From assembly GCA_017549285.1 (NCBI GenBank), contig JAFYVE010000042.1:1-64000 (forward strand): a stretch of DNA of 64,000 nt, given 5' to 3'. Positions 53,076 to 60,296 of this stretch are shown here, piece after piece (the stretch's first letter is position 1; every line of letters starts with the position of its first letter). The notes beneath the pieces are model-generated. The model was given only the letters and a program-made list of their open reading frames with translations, ran no database searches and was not told where the DNA came from. The position numbers and the translations under genes were made by a program. This DNA comes from Clostridia bacterium. Lineage in GTDB: Bacteria > Bacillota > Clostridia > Oscillospirales > Acutalibacteraceae.

Positions 53076-54401
53076 TCAGCCACCGATATATGTTTTTCTG
53101 GGTGCGTATTTACGGTAGTCACTCACAGCACTGTCATAGTTTGCATTGAAGCTTTTTGATTTGGCAAAAATGACATCGTAAACACGGTTGTTACCCTCCA
53201 TTATAACCCAGGCGTGACCGCCTGTTGAAACACCGTCATCGCAGAAATAAACGTCCTTGCAACCGCATTCAACGGCAAGAAAAGCAAATGCACCTGTTGT
53301 TGAACCGCAACAGCCGTTACCGTTATCGAAAATATCATTTGCAAACTTCATTTCCCAGCCTGAATATTTCATTGATGCCCCGACCTGACGGTACTGTCTG
53401 TAAGGGCACTTCATAACCCATCTGAAACATTTGAGTTTCTTTTCTTCAACTGTATCGTCTGGTTTTGTTTCACGGAGCATAATGGCTCTTGCTTTCATAA
53501 ATGTTTTGATTTTTTCGATATTGTATGTAGTTTTCTGAGCCTTGCCGTCAGCATCAACTTTTATTCCGTCAACAGTTGTGTTTTTTATGAGTTTGCCGTT
53601 TGTACGGTCAAAATGATAATATTCACCGTTTGCAGCCTGCCAGCCTTGTTGCATAATGCCGTTTTTAAAGTAATATGTGTCTGCAGAGACAGGAATAAGA
53701 CCGTTTGCAGGGTTTCCGTTTACATAATAAAGCTTTACACCGTTGACTGTTTTGTAACCTGATGTGCTAAGTCCGTTTTTGAAATAGATTTTATTGCCGT
53801 CAACCGTGTATTCACCCGTTACGCCTTTACCGTCTGAGCCGAAGTAATAAAGGTTGCCGTCAATTGTCTTTTTGCCTGTTACGGCATAACCTTTTTCGCA
53901 GAAATATGTGCTGCCGTCAACAGTCAGAAGGCCGTCTGTTGTTGCACCGTAAGATGTAAGAATGAGAATTCTGTTTTCAGCAGTTGTGAAGACACCTGAC
54001 GGAACAGAGCCGTCTGAAAGACGGTAATATCTGTCAAGGTTTGCAGAATATCTCAGACAAAGTCTTGCATCAAGTGCTGTTATAACGCTGTCTGCATTAA
54101 TATCAACGGATTCTGTGTTACCGTTATAAAGCTCAAGCTTTGCGCTGTGTCTTAAAATAAGTCTTGCATCGGCACTTGTTGTTTTTGAATCGTTGTTGAG
54201 GTCAACTGTCATAAGTGCTTTGTGCAGAGTTATGTCGCTGTTTTCTTTATTAACCTTGATTGTTTCATTTTCAGAAACTGAGAATGCATATTTCTGTGTT
54301 GTTTCAGTTTCCTGATCGATTGAGGAGTCTTCAGCCGAAACGCATACAGAAAAAATAAAAAATATAAAGAGAATGATTGTCGGTTTGAAAATGGTTTTCA
54401 T
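53076..54401 (-). CDS. Secreted dockerin-like / cell-wall-repeat / transglutaminase-like protein
   Basis: A 441-residue exported protein with signal peptide 1-23. Two dockerin-type loops lie at Asp67-Asp78 (DLNNDSKTTSAD) and Asp100-Asp111 (DINADSVITALD), each followed by an R-L-x-LRxSA-L helix. Wall-binding repeats occupy about 150-285 (YYFGSDGKGVTGEY, YYFKNGIMQQGW). The C-terminal domain (about 295-441) is transglutaminase-like: Cys364/365 in GNGCCGSTTGAF, His396 in GGHAWV and Asp409 in VYDV form a plausible triad, fitting a cysteine peptidase or crosslinker. Same N-terminal plan as the SGNH protein at 49280. It sits inside an operon with rlmD. Confidence 0.85.
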   Translation of the reverse strand: MKTIFKPTIILFIFFIFSVCVSAEDSSIDQETETTQKYAFSVSENETIKVNKENSDITLHKALMTVDLNNDSKTTSADARLILRHSAKLELYNGNTESVDINADSVITALDARLCLRYSANLDRYYRLSDGSVPSGVFTTAENRILILTSYGATTDGLLTVDGSTYFCEKGYAVTGKKTIDGNLYYFGSDGKGVTGEYTVDGNKIYFKNGLSTSGYKTVNGVKLYYVNGNPANGLIPVSADTYYFKNGIMQQGWQAANGEYYHFDRTNGKLIKNTTVDGIKVDADGKAQKTTYNIEKIKTFMKARAIMLRETKPDDTVEEKKLKCFRWVMKCPYRQYRQVGASMKYSGWEMKFANDIFDNGNGCCGSTTGAFAFLAVECGCKDVYFCDDGVSTGGHAWVIMEGNNRVYDVIFAKSKSFNANYDSAVSDYRKYAPRKTYIGG

Positions 54402-54410
54402 AACAACACC

Positions 54411-55787
54411 TTATTTCTGTTGTTTTGTTCGCAGTAAAAGTGCAACAGTTTCTACATGAGCAGTTTTGGGGAACATATCGACCGGAGTGACTTTCTGTAC
54501 TTCGTAGCCTTTTTCTTTGAGAATTGCACAGTCCCTTGCAAGTGTTGCAGGGTCGCAGGAGATATAAACAAGTCTGTCGGGATTCATTCTGTCGATTGTA
54601 TTGAGGAGCTCGGGTGCACAGCCCTTTCTCGGAGGGTCAACGATGATGACATCGGGCTTTATGCCTCTTTCGGCAAGGATTTCTGCCGCTTCGGGAGCAT
54701 CACCGCATATAAATTCCGCATTATTGATGCCGTTGATTTCAGCGTTGATTTTTGCATCTTCGATAGCCTCGGGAATGATTTCCACACCGATAAGATTCCT
54801 TACTTTCTTTGCCATTGAAAGACCGATTGTACCTGCGCCGCAGTAAAGGTCGAGCAGCGTATCGTTTTCTGTCAATTCTGCATATTCAGCGGCTTTGTAA
54901 TAGAGCTTTTCTGCCTGGTCGTGGTTAATCTGATAAAATGAAAGAGGAGAAATACGCACCTTTACACCACAGAGAATGTCTTCGATGAAATCACTTCCCC
55001 AGAGAGTGTAACACTTCTTGCCGAGGATAACGTTACTGTCATTTGTGTTTTCGTTTACGGTGATTGATGCAATATTATCGGAGCATCTGAGAAGTGAAAC
55101 AATAAGGTCATCCTTTTTCGGCAGATTGTGACCGTTGATAACGGCACACACCATAACCTGATTTGTTTCAAATGCTTTTCTTATGTAAATGTGACGGAGA
55201 AGTCCCTTGTGTGTTTCTTCGTTGTAAACGGAGATGTTGTTTTTCTCAATCCATTTTCTGAAAGCGGAAACAATTTTGCTGAATTCTTTAGGCTGGAGCA
55301 TACAGTCGTTGCAATCAATCACACGATGTGAATTCTGAGCAAAAAAGCCGATGTTGATTTTTCCGTTTTCAAGTCTTACGGGATACTGAGCCTTGTTTCT
55401 GTAACGGTTTTCTCTGCCCGATTTTATAATTTCTTCGGGAGAAATCTCAATATGACCCAGACGGGCAAAAGCATCAATAACTCTCTGTTTTTTCATTTCG
55501 CATTCGGATGTGTAGTTGATATGACGGAAAACACATCCTCCGCAACGTGAATATACATCGCAGTCGGGAGCAATTCTTGATTTTGCCGCCTTTATGATAT
55601 GATTGATTTTGCCTATGGCGTAATTTTTCTTTGTTTTGATGATATGGCAGTCAATAACATCGCCCGTTGCCGTATTGGGCACAAAGACAGCCACACCGTC
55701 ATAGTGACCGACTCCGCTGCCTTCTGTTGTTATGCCTGTTATTTCAATTTCAATGTCCTGATTTTTTTTAAGAGGGTATTTATCCAT
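54411..55787 (-). CDS. rlmD: 23S rRNA (uracil-C5)-methyltransferase RlmD/RlmCD type
   Basis: A 458-residue SAM-dependent enzyme methylating uridines in 23S rRNA. The N-terminal TRAM domain (IEIEITGITTEGSGVGHYDGVA) is followed by a cluster-type cysteine set (CDVYSRCGGCVFRH, then CNDC), the SAM motif LLDLYCGAGTIGLSMA near 318, DPPRKGC near 393 and the catalytic cysteine in YISCDPATLARD near 417. Full length. In Gram-positives a single homologue may modify two positions. It lies between a RING-like membrane protein and the dockerin gene. Confidence 0.93.
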   Translation of the reverse strand: MDKYPLKKNQDIEIEITGITTEGSGVGHYDGVAVFVPNTATGDVIDCHIIKTKKNYAIGKINHIIKAAKSRIAPDCDVYSRCGGCVFRHINYTSECEMKKQRVIDAFARLGHIEISPEEIIKSGRENRYRNKAQYPVRLENGKINIGFFAQNSHRVIDCNDCMLQPKEFSKIVSAFRKWIEKNNISVYNEETHKGLLRHIYIRKAFETNQVMVCAVINGHNLPKKDDLIVSLLRCSDNIASITVNENTNDSNVILGKKCYTLWGSDFIEDILCGVKVRISPLSFYQINHDQAEKLYYKAAEYAELTENDTLLDLYCGAGTIGLSMAKKVRNLIGVEIIPEAIEDAKINAEINGINNAEFICGDAPEAAEILAERGIKPDVIIVDPPRKGCAPELLNTIDRMNPDRLVYISCDPATLARDCAILKEKGYEVQKVTPVDMFPKTAHVETVALLLRTKQQK

Positions 55788-55797
55788 TTTAAAATCC

Positions 55798-56862
55798 TTA
55801 AATATAGCTTGTAAGCATTGTATACATCATATAAAGCATTATCGGAAGCAGAAGATTGATAACTGAAACGTTACCTCTCTGTCTTAAATACATATGATAT
55901 GCTACTGAGTTTACAGCCACCTGTCTGAGTGTGGTTATGTCTTTTACAACTTTCTTTTTGTATAAATAATTTCCGAAGAAACCTGAAACAACGGAGATTA
56001 TGAGCACAGCTGCAACGTTGACAATGCTTGTTGCAATAACAACGGGTGACATCATCATTTTGAACATAATATCATAATACTCTGCAGGAGCAGATACTGC
56101 ACCGCTTTCGACATATTCTGTCATTACGGCAAGAAGCTCTGTTGCGAGTGCTGCGTATTCATTATACATTTCAGGATTCACAAGTTTGCAAACAGCAGGA
56201 ACAAGAATCCCTGCACCGAAAGAAACAAGAAGGAAAATGCACATAAATATTGTTCCTGCACCTGTCATCTTTCTGTAAAAGAACCAGAAGCAGGAGCCCA
56301 GCGCTGCAGACCAGTTCCACGAGATTTTTGTTTTGTTGTTCTGTATTGTGAGCATTTTGCCGATGTATTTTGTTGAGTCCTTCTGAATGTATTCAGCAAC
56401 TTCAGAAACGGGAATGTCATCAATTGTTGTATCGTCACCGAAAACAGTTTTTGCATCCTGAGCATACATATTCTGATAAGGTGAAAATGCATTCGGATTG
56501 ACTTCTGCCTGCCAGTCGCCCTGAGGAGGTGCACCAAAAGGATTGAATGTATCGTTTATTGTCTGTCGGTTTGCTTTGAGTCTTTCACCGCAGTTTGTGC
56601 ATACAGGTTCAAATGAATCGTTCTTTGTGCCGCAACGGGGACAGATTTTTGTGTTATCGTCGGCTTTTTTTGTGAATGACGGCTCTGTATTAATCATCTG
56701 CCACACAAAACCTTCTGCGTGCTTTTCTTCATTTATGCATCTGCCTGTTTCATTCCAGCAGTTGCGGTGATGAGGTGTTCCGCAGATGGGGCAGACAACC
56801 ACATCATCATTTTCGTTGAATTTTATCCCGCATACGGGACAATCAATATTGTTATAATTCAT
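55798..56862 (-). CDS. RING-like/zinc-ribbon membrane protein with DUF2628-type region
   Basis: A 354-residue protein. The N-terminus has a prokaryotic RING-like metal site (CPVC ... CPICGTPHHRNCW, residues 8-35) and a zinc ribbon (CPRC ... CTNC, about 73-92). A Pro/Gln-rich linker and a helical segment precede an integral part with about four membrane helices (SWNWSAALGSCFWFFYRKM near 185 is typical of DUF2628 proteins). Probably first gene of the five-gene operon ending at 51480. Function unknown. Confidence 0.83.
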   Translation of the reverse strand: MNYNNIDCPVCGIKFNENDDVVVCPICGTPHHRNCWNETGRCINEEKHAEGFVWQMINTEPSFTKKADDNTKICPRCGTKNDSFEPVCTNCGERLKANRQTINDTFNPFGAPPQGDWQAEVNPNAFSPYQNMYAQDAKTVFGDDTTIDDIPVSEVAEYIQKDSTKYIGKMLTIQNNKTKISWNWSAALGSCFWFFYRKMTGAGTIFMCIFLLVSFGAGILVPAVCKLVNPEMYNEYAALATELLAVMTEYVESGAVSAPAEYYDIMFKMMMSPVVIATSIVNVAAVLIISVVSGFFGNYLYKKKVVKDITTLRQVAVNSVAYHMYLRQRGNVSVINLLLPIMLYMMYTMLTSYI

Positions 56863-56924
56863 ATTTTCACTTCCGTAAATTTTCTCATTATAATAGTATA
56901 CACCATTTCTGCAATGTTTGCAAC

Positions 56925-56952
56925 AAAAAAATCAGTCACCGGAGTGACTGAT
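56925..56952 (-). terminator. Terminator of the GH35 gene
   Basis: A 9-bp stem (56931-56939 with 56944-56952, CGGA loop) followed on the minus strand by a run of T residues (56930-56924). It lies about 130 bp past the GH35 stop, with a repeat element between. Confidence 0.8.
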
Positions 56953-57071
56953 AAATCAGAATTTGTCGGGATGATTGAATAAACCAATCGTAGGGGCTGC
57001 CATTGGCAGTCCGCTTGGAAATGCTCGCCGTAACGGACGCCCGATGGGCGCCCCTACGTTGTGATTTCCAA
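56952..57071. repeat. Composite repeat: TTGTCGGG half-arm plus inverted CGTAGGGG modules
   Basis: Bases 56952-56971 match the left arm of the hairpin at 7882-7925. Next come two CGTAGGGG...TCCG modules in opposite orientation: 56989-57013 with a CTGCC-ATT-GGCAG core and 57034-57058 (minus) with the GGGCG-ATG... core also seen at 47.2 and 47.9 kb. Short arms TTGGAAAT/ATTTCCAA (57015-57022 and 57064-57071) enclose the second. The element is in the 3' untranslated region of the GH35 gene. Confidence 0.8.
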
Positions 57072-57084
57072 ATTTAATGATTAT

Positions 57085-58839
57085 TTATCCTAATTCAGGT
57101 ACATCAACAAACTCAACAGTAATGCTTTCTGCGGAGTCTGTTTCAAAGACGATAACTTCGTTCTTACCTTCTTTAAGCATGGGGGCGGGAACATAAAGTG
57201 TCTTCTGGGGGCCTGCATCGTTATAGTATCTGCCGAGGTTGAAGCCGTTTATAATAACGATACCCTTGTGGAAGCCGTCAAGTCTTATGAAAGTATCACA
57301 GGGCTTGCCTTCGATGTCGAGATAACCTCTCATAAATGATGCAACCTTGACATCGCCTGTTGCTTCTTTGAAAGGAACAGCTGAAAGGTCTTTCATCGGA
57401 AGTGCATACATATCCCATCCGAAATGATACTGACCGCCGAAACGGATGCCTCTGAGACCTTTTCGGTCGGGCATATGTGTGCCGTAATTGACTCTGCCCA
57501 TATTTTCGCAGAGAATATCGAGCTTTTTCTTTTCGCCCTTTGCAAGGGGGATTCTGAGTTTGTCGTCACGTCTTGTTCTTTCGTAAATTCCCTTGAATTC
57601 ACCGTCAACGTATACAACAGCTCTGTCGTGAACGGCATTGAAGCCCAGTTCCCAATCTTCACGGGGACCTTCAAGCTCTGTTGAATACATTGTGAAGCCG
57701 TAGTACTGACCGATGTCTTCCATAAATTTAGGTGCAGCTGTGTGAACAGGCTTTGAAATATAGGGAAGTGATTCAAAAATTGAAGCTCTTTCTGTAAGGT
57801 CAAGTTTGCCGTATGCCTTTTTCTCTGAATTCTTTACAGTAAGAGGGGGAAGTTCTTTGCCGTTAAACTTTTCAACAATCTTTCTGACAGCAAGGTAAGC
57901 GGGAGTGATGTCACCTGCTTCTGAGAGAAGTGCATTGTAGTCGTAACTTGTGATTGTGGGGTCGAAATGTTCGTAGTAGTTAGCACCGTTCATAAAGCCG
58001 AAGTTTGTGCCGCCGTGGAACATATAGAAGTTGAGTGAAGCGCCTGCTTCGAGCATATCATTGAAAAGACCTGCAAGTTCTTCGGGTTCACGGGTGTGGT
58101 GGTTGTCATACCAATGGTCGAACCATCCGCACCAGTATTCACCGCACATTCTCGGCTGATTCGGACGGAAATCATCAAGCACCTTGAAGTTTTCGTCAGG
58201 TCTTGAACCGAAGTTTGCAACGCAGGGATAGTCGGGGAGTGTTCCGCCGCCGAGCATAAAGTATGTTGCTCCGTCTGATGTGAAAAGCATACAGTCAATG
58301 CCGTTTTCTTTGTAGATGTCGGCAATTCTCTGCATATATTCGTGGTCGTTACCGTATGAGCCGTATTCGTTCTCAATCTGCATCATAATGATGTTTCCGC
58401 CGTTGGTGGAAAGGTATTTTCTGATTCTGCCGAGAAGTTCTTTCATATAACGGGCAACTTTTGAAATGTAAAGGTCATCGTTGCAACGGATTTCCATATC
58501 TTTGTAATTAAGAAGCCATGCGGGAAGACCGCCGAATTCCCATTCAGCGCAGATGTAGGGGCCGGGTCTGAGGATAACATAAAGACCTAATTCCTGAGCG
58601 ATTTCTATATATGCTTCGAGGTCGAGCATACCTGAGAAATCGAAAACTCCTTCTTCGGGTTCGTGAAGATTCCAGCATGTGTATGTTTCAACGGTGTTGA
58701 ATCCGCATTCCTTGAGTTTTAAAAGTCTGTCGTACCAGTATTCACGGGGAATACGGAAATAGTGCATCGCACCTGAAATTATTGTAAATTCCTTGTCATC
58801 AAGATAGAATTTATCTTTGTTGTATGTAAGAAGTGACAT
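57085..58839 (-). CDS. GH35 beta-galactosidase
   Basis: A 584-residue hydrolase releasing terminal beta-galactose. The family pattern is complete: GAMHYFRIPREYW at 23-35, RPGPYICAEWEFGGLPAWL at 91-109, acid/base Glu158 in IENEYGSYG and nucleophile Glu234 in GEYWCGWF. C-terminal beta-sandwich domains cover about 380-584. No signal peptide, so it acts inside the cell on imported galactosides. Length matches bacterial GH35. It is a single-gene unit transcribed divergently from the toxin locus. Confidence 0.95.
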   Translation of the reverse strand: MSLLTYNKDKFYLDDKEFTIISGAMHYFRIPREYWYDRLLKLKECGFNTVETYTCWNLHEPEEGVFDFSGMLDLEAYIEIAQELGLYVILRPGPYICAEWEFGGLPAWLLNYKDMEIRCNDDLYISKVARYMKELLGRIRKYLSTNGGNIIMMQIENEYGSYGNDHEYMQRIADIYKENGIDCMLFTSDGATYFMLGGGTLPDYPCVANFGSRPDENFKVLDDFRPNQPRMCGEYWCGWFDHWYDNHHTREPEELAGLFNDMLEAGASLNFYMFHGGTNFGFMNGANYYEHFDPTITSYDYNALLSEAGDITPAYLAVRKIVEKFNGKELPPLTVKNSEKKAYGKLDLTERASIFESLPYISKPVHTAAPKFMEDIGQYYGFTMYSTELEGPREDWELGFNAVHDRAVVYVDGEFKGIYERTRRDDKLRIPLAKGEKKKLDILCENMGRVNYGTHMPDRKGLRGIRFGGQYHFGWDMYALPMKDLSAVPFKEATGDVKVASFMRGYLDIEGKPCDTFIRLDGFHKGIVIINGFNLGRYYNDAGPQKTLYVPAPMLKEGKNEVIVFETDSAESITVEFVDVPELG

Positions 58840-58907
58840 AGTAACGCTCCTTTGAATTTGATAGGTTTATGATAACATAAAGAACAACGGTGTGTCAATA
58901 AAGTCTG

Positions 58908-58936
58908 TTGACAAAATACGACACAATTTATATAAT
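58908..58936 (+). promoter_or_regulatory. Perfect consensus promoter of the toxin mRNA
   Basis: TTGACA at 58908-58913, exactly 17 bp, TATAAT at 58931-58936. Transcription should begin near 58943. Confidence 0.85.
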
Positions 58937-58998
58937 ATAAAGCGTAGTCAAGAGGCGACAGAAGCGGTTAGCACACTCTCCGAAAGGAGGTGTTGCAG

Positions 58999-59076
58999 AT
59001 GGATCTTACAACTTTGATTATTGTATTACTTATTGTAGTTGCATTATCTGAAGCAATTAAGTCCATAAAAAAATAA
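58999..59076 (+). CDS. 25-residue hydrophobic peptide, probable type I toxin
   Basis: The peptide starts MDLTTLIIVLLIVVALSE and ends AIKSIKK: one short transmembrane helix (about 4-17) and a basic tail, the general plan of membrane-acting type I toxins. AAAGGAGG at 58983-58990 is well placed, but GGAGGTGT pairs with ACAC(T)CTCC across a GAAA loop (58973-58993), hiding the ribosome site. The leader also pairs with the 3' region: 58944-58955 with 59147-59158 (12 bp, one G-U) and 58962-58972 with 59126-59136 (11 bp). A convergent antisense promoter and terminator lie in the 3' region. I do not recognise the peptide as a member of a named toxin family. Confidence 0.8.
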   Translation: MDLTTLIIVLLIVVALSEAIKSIKK

Positions 59077-59152
59077 CCGCCCTGTTGGCTCCAGGACGGT
59101 TATCAAAAAAATAAACGTTTAATTGGCTAACCGCTTTTTACGGTTACCTCTT
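59067..59152 (-). ncRNA. Convergent antisense RNA, probable type I antitoxin
   Basis: Predicted from a promoter at 59187-59159 to a terminator whose hairpin is 59103-59092 with 59084-59073 (12 bp with one G-U on this strand), followed by a T run at 59073-59067. The RNA would be about 85 nt and fully complementary to the 3' part of the toxin mRNA, overlapping the last codon region. On the plus strand the same hairpin has a C-A mismatch and no T run, so it is built to end the minus transcript. Its 5' end repeats the toxin leader sequence (TCAAGAGG ... AAGCGGTTAGC). Confidence 0.72.
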
Positions 59153-59158
59153 GATTAC

Positions 59159-59187
59159 ATTCTATACTAATTTTTTCAGTTTGTCAA
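59159..59187 (-). promoter_or_regulatory. Promoter of the antisense RNA
   Basis: Minus strand TTGACA at 59187-59182, exactly 17 bp, TAGAAT at 59164-59159. Confidence 0.8.
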
Positions 59188-59217
59188 GTCACGGAGTAAA
59201 ATCCGTGGCTTTTATTT
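59187..59217 (+). terminator. Terminator of the toxin mRNA
   Basis: A 9-bp stem (59187-59195 with 59202-59210, one G-U), six-base loop, then TTTATTT. It would end a toxin mRNA of about 275 nt that contains the whole antisense target. The stem overlaps the antisense -35 by one base and the stop of the xre gene. Confidence 0.7.
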
Positions 59218-59430
59218 GTTTCTCGGATAAGGTTTCTTTTCGTCGGTAAGTTCTGCAAGATAATCCATACTTGTATCTAATGCAAGCGCTATTTTTCTGC
59301 ATTGTTCAAAAGTGAAATATCTTTTTCCGCTTTCAATTTTTGAATAATCACTCTGGTCAATGCCTGTCAGCATCTGCATTTTTATCTGTGTATAGCCTTT
59401 TTCTTTTCTTAATTCTTTCAGTCTGCTCAT
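59212..59430 (-). CDS. XRE-family DNA-binding regulator, downstream copy
   Basis: A 72-residue protein that is almost only a helix-turn-helix domain: RLKELRKEKGYTQIKMQMLT, then SDYSKIESGKRYFTFEQCRKIA and a short tail. I use the ATG at 59430; a TTG three codons earlier overlaps the previous stop as TTGA and is also possible, so translation is coupled to the upstream regulator. It lies immediately beside the toxin-antitoxin locus. Confidence 0.88.
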   Translation of the reverse strand: MSRLKELRKEKGYTQIKMQMLTGIDQSDYSKIESGKRYFTFEQCRKIALALDTSMDYLAELTDEKKPYPRNK

Positions 59431-59435
59431 TTGTA

Positions 59436-59690
59436 TCAATCGATTTGTATATCCAAGCCTGTGAAAAATTCATCATAACTGCAATTATAAATTTTTTTCA
59501 GTTCAATCAGAACACTTGCACGGATATTCAGTTCACCATATTCATATTTTGCATAAGTTGTTCTTCCTATGTCGCATCCTCGTCTTTGTAATTCAGCACA
59601 AAGGTTTTCCTGTGATAATCCTTTTTCAATTCTTAATCTTTTCAGATTATCGCCCATATTTCTGTCTCTGCGGATTTTTTGTTCCACCAT
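59436..59690 (-). CDS. XRE-family DNA-binding regulator, upstream copy
   Basis: An 84-residue regulator: after about 12 basic residues comes NLKRLRIEKGLSQENLCAEL, then IGRTTYAKYEYGELNIRASVLIELKKI. The start is ambiguous (GTG 59696, ATG 59690 or ATG 59657); 59690 is a compromise. It is divergent from the SLOG gene, with a palindrome between, so it probably represses both its own and that promoter. Confidence 0.85.
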   Translation of the reverse strand: MVEQKIRRDRNMGDNLKRLRIEKGLSQENLCAELQRRGCDIGRTTYAKYEYGELNIRASVLIELKKIYNCSYDEFFTGLDIQID

Positions 59691-59713
59691 AATCACCCAT
59701 AGAAAATTTTTTG

Positions 59714-59753
59714 ACCAATATTGGTTGCAACTAAAAATATTCTATGCTACAAT
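59714..59753. promoter_or_regulatory. Palindromic operator over a plus-strand promoter
   Basis: ACCAATATTGGT at 59714-59725 is a perfect 12-bp palindrome. A promoter TTGCAA at 59725-59730, 17 bp, TACAAT at 59748-59753 begins at its edge and faces the SLOG gene. A second looser GACC...GGTC pair lies at 59767-59782. These are natural binding sites for the XRE proteins. Confidence 0.65.
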
Positions 59754-59814
59754 TTTGTTAAATACTGACCGTGATACTGGTCGATATGCAGAAAATTTCA
59801 GTCGGGTGATAAAT

Positions 59815-60243
59815 ATGTCTGTTTGTACTTTTTTCGGTCACAGAGATTGTAACGATACAATTGAATCAGAAGTATATTCTTGTGTTGAAAAATTAATAAT
59901 CAAAAACAATGTTGATGTTTTTTATGTCGGTTCGCAGGGGAATTTTGATGCAATAGTTCATCGTGTTTTAAAGAGGCTGAAATTGGAATATCCTCACATA
60001 AAATGTAATATGGTTTTTGCATATCTGCCGGATAAAAATGAATTGAACGAATCTGATTCTGTTTATCCTGAGGGGTTAGAAAGTGTACCTCCCCGATTTG
60101 CTGTTGATTACAGGAACAGGTGGATGCTAAACAATTCAGAATATGTTGTATGCTATGTGAAATATAATTTTGGCGGTGCTTATAAGTTTTTGAAATTATC
60201 TGAGAAAATGAATAAGCAGGTTATAAACCTGAATAAAGGGTAA
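59815..60243 (+). CDS. SLOG-family (Rossmann-like) small protein
   Basis: A 142-residue cytoplasmic protein starting SVCTFFGHRDC, with VFYVGSQGNFDAIVHRVL near 41 and CNMVFAYLPDKNE near 70, and NFGGAYKFLKL near the end. This pattern fits the small SLOG/DUF1273-like Rossmann proteins thought to sense nucleotide ligands. The ATG at 59815 has GGGTGAT upstream. It is divergent from two XRE genes and is more A+T-rich than the glycosidase genes beside it. Some SLOG proteins belong to defence systems, but nothing here proves that role. Confidence 0.72.
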   Translation: MSVCTFFGHRDCNDTIESEVYSCVEKLIIKNNVDVFYVGSQGNFDAIVHRVLKRLKLEYPHIKCNMVFAYLPDKNELNESDSVYPEGLESVPPRFAVDYRNRWMLNNSEYVVCYVKYNFGGAYKFLKLSEKMNKQVINLNKG

Positions 60244-60247
60244 AATC

Positions 60248-60280
60248 AAGCAGTCACCGCCGTTTGGTAGTGACTGCTTT
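60248..60280. terminator. Hairpin between the SLOG gene and GH4 gene
   Basis: A 10-bp stem (60248-60257 with 60270-60279) and a 12-base loop with only a short T run, between convergent genes. Confidence 0.65.
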
Positions 60281-60296
60281 GCTTATGCAATATAAA

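Noticed and set aside
58944..59158. Direct assignment of the toxin locus to the Fst/par family of pAD1
   Set aside because: In par the shared repeats are direct and flank a bidirectional terminator. Here they are inverted, and the central hairpin has a T run only on the antisense strand; the peptide also lacks clear Fst residues.
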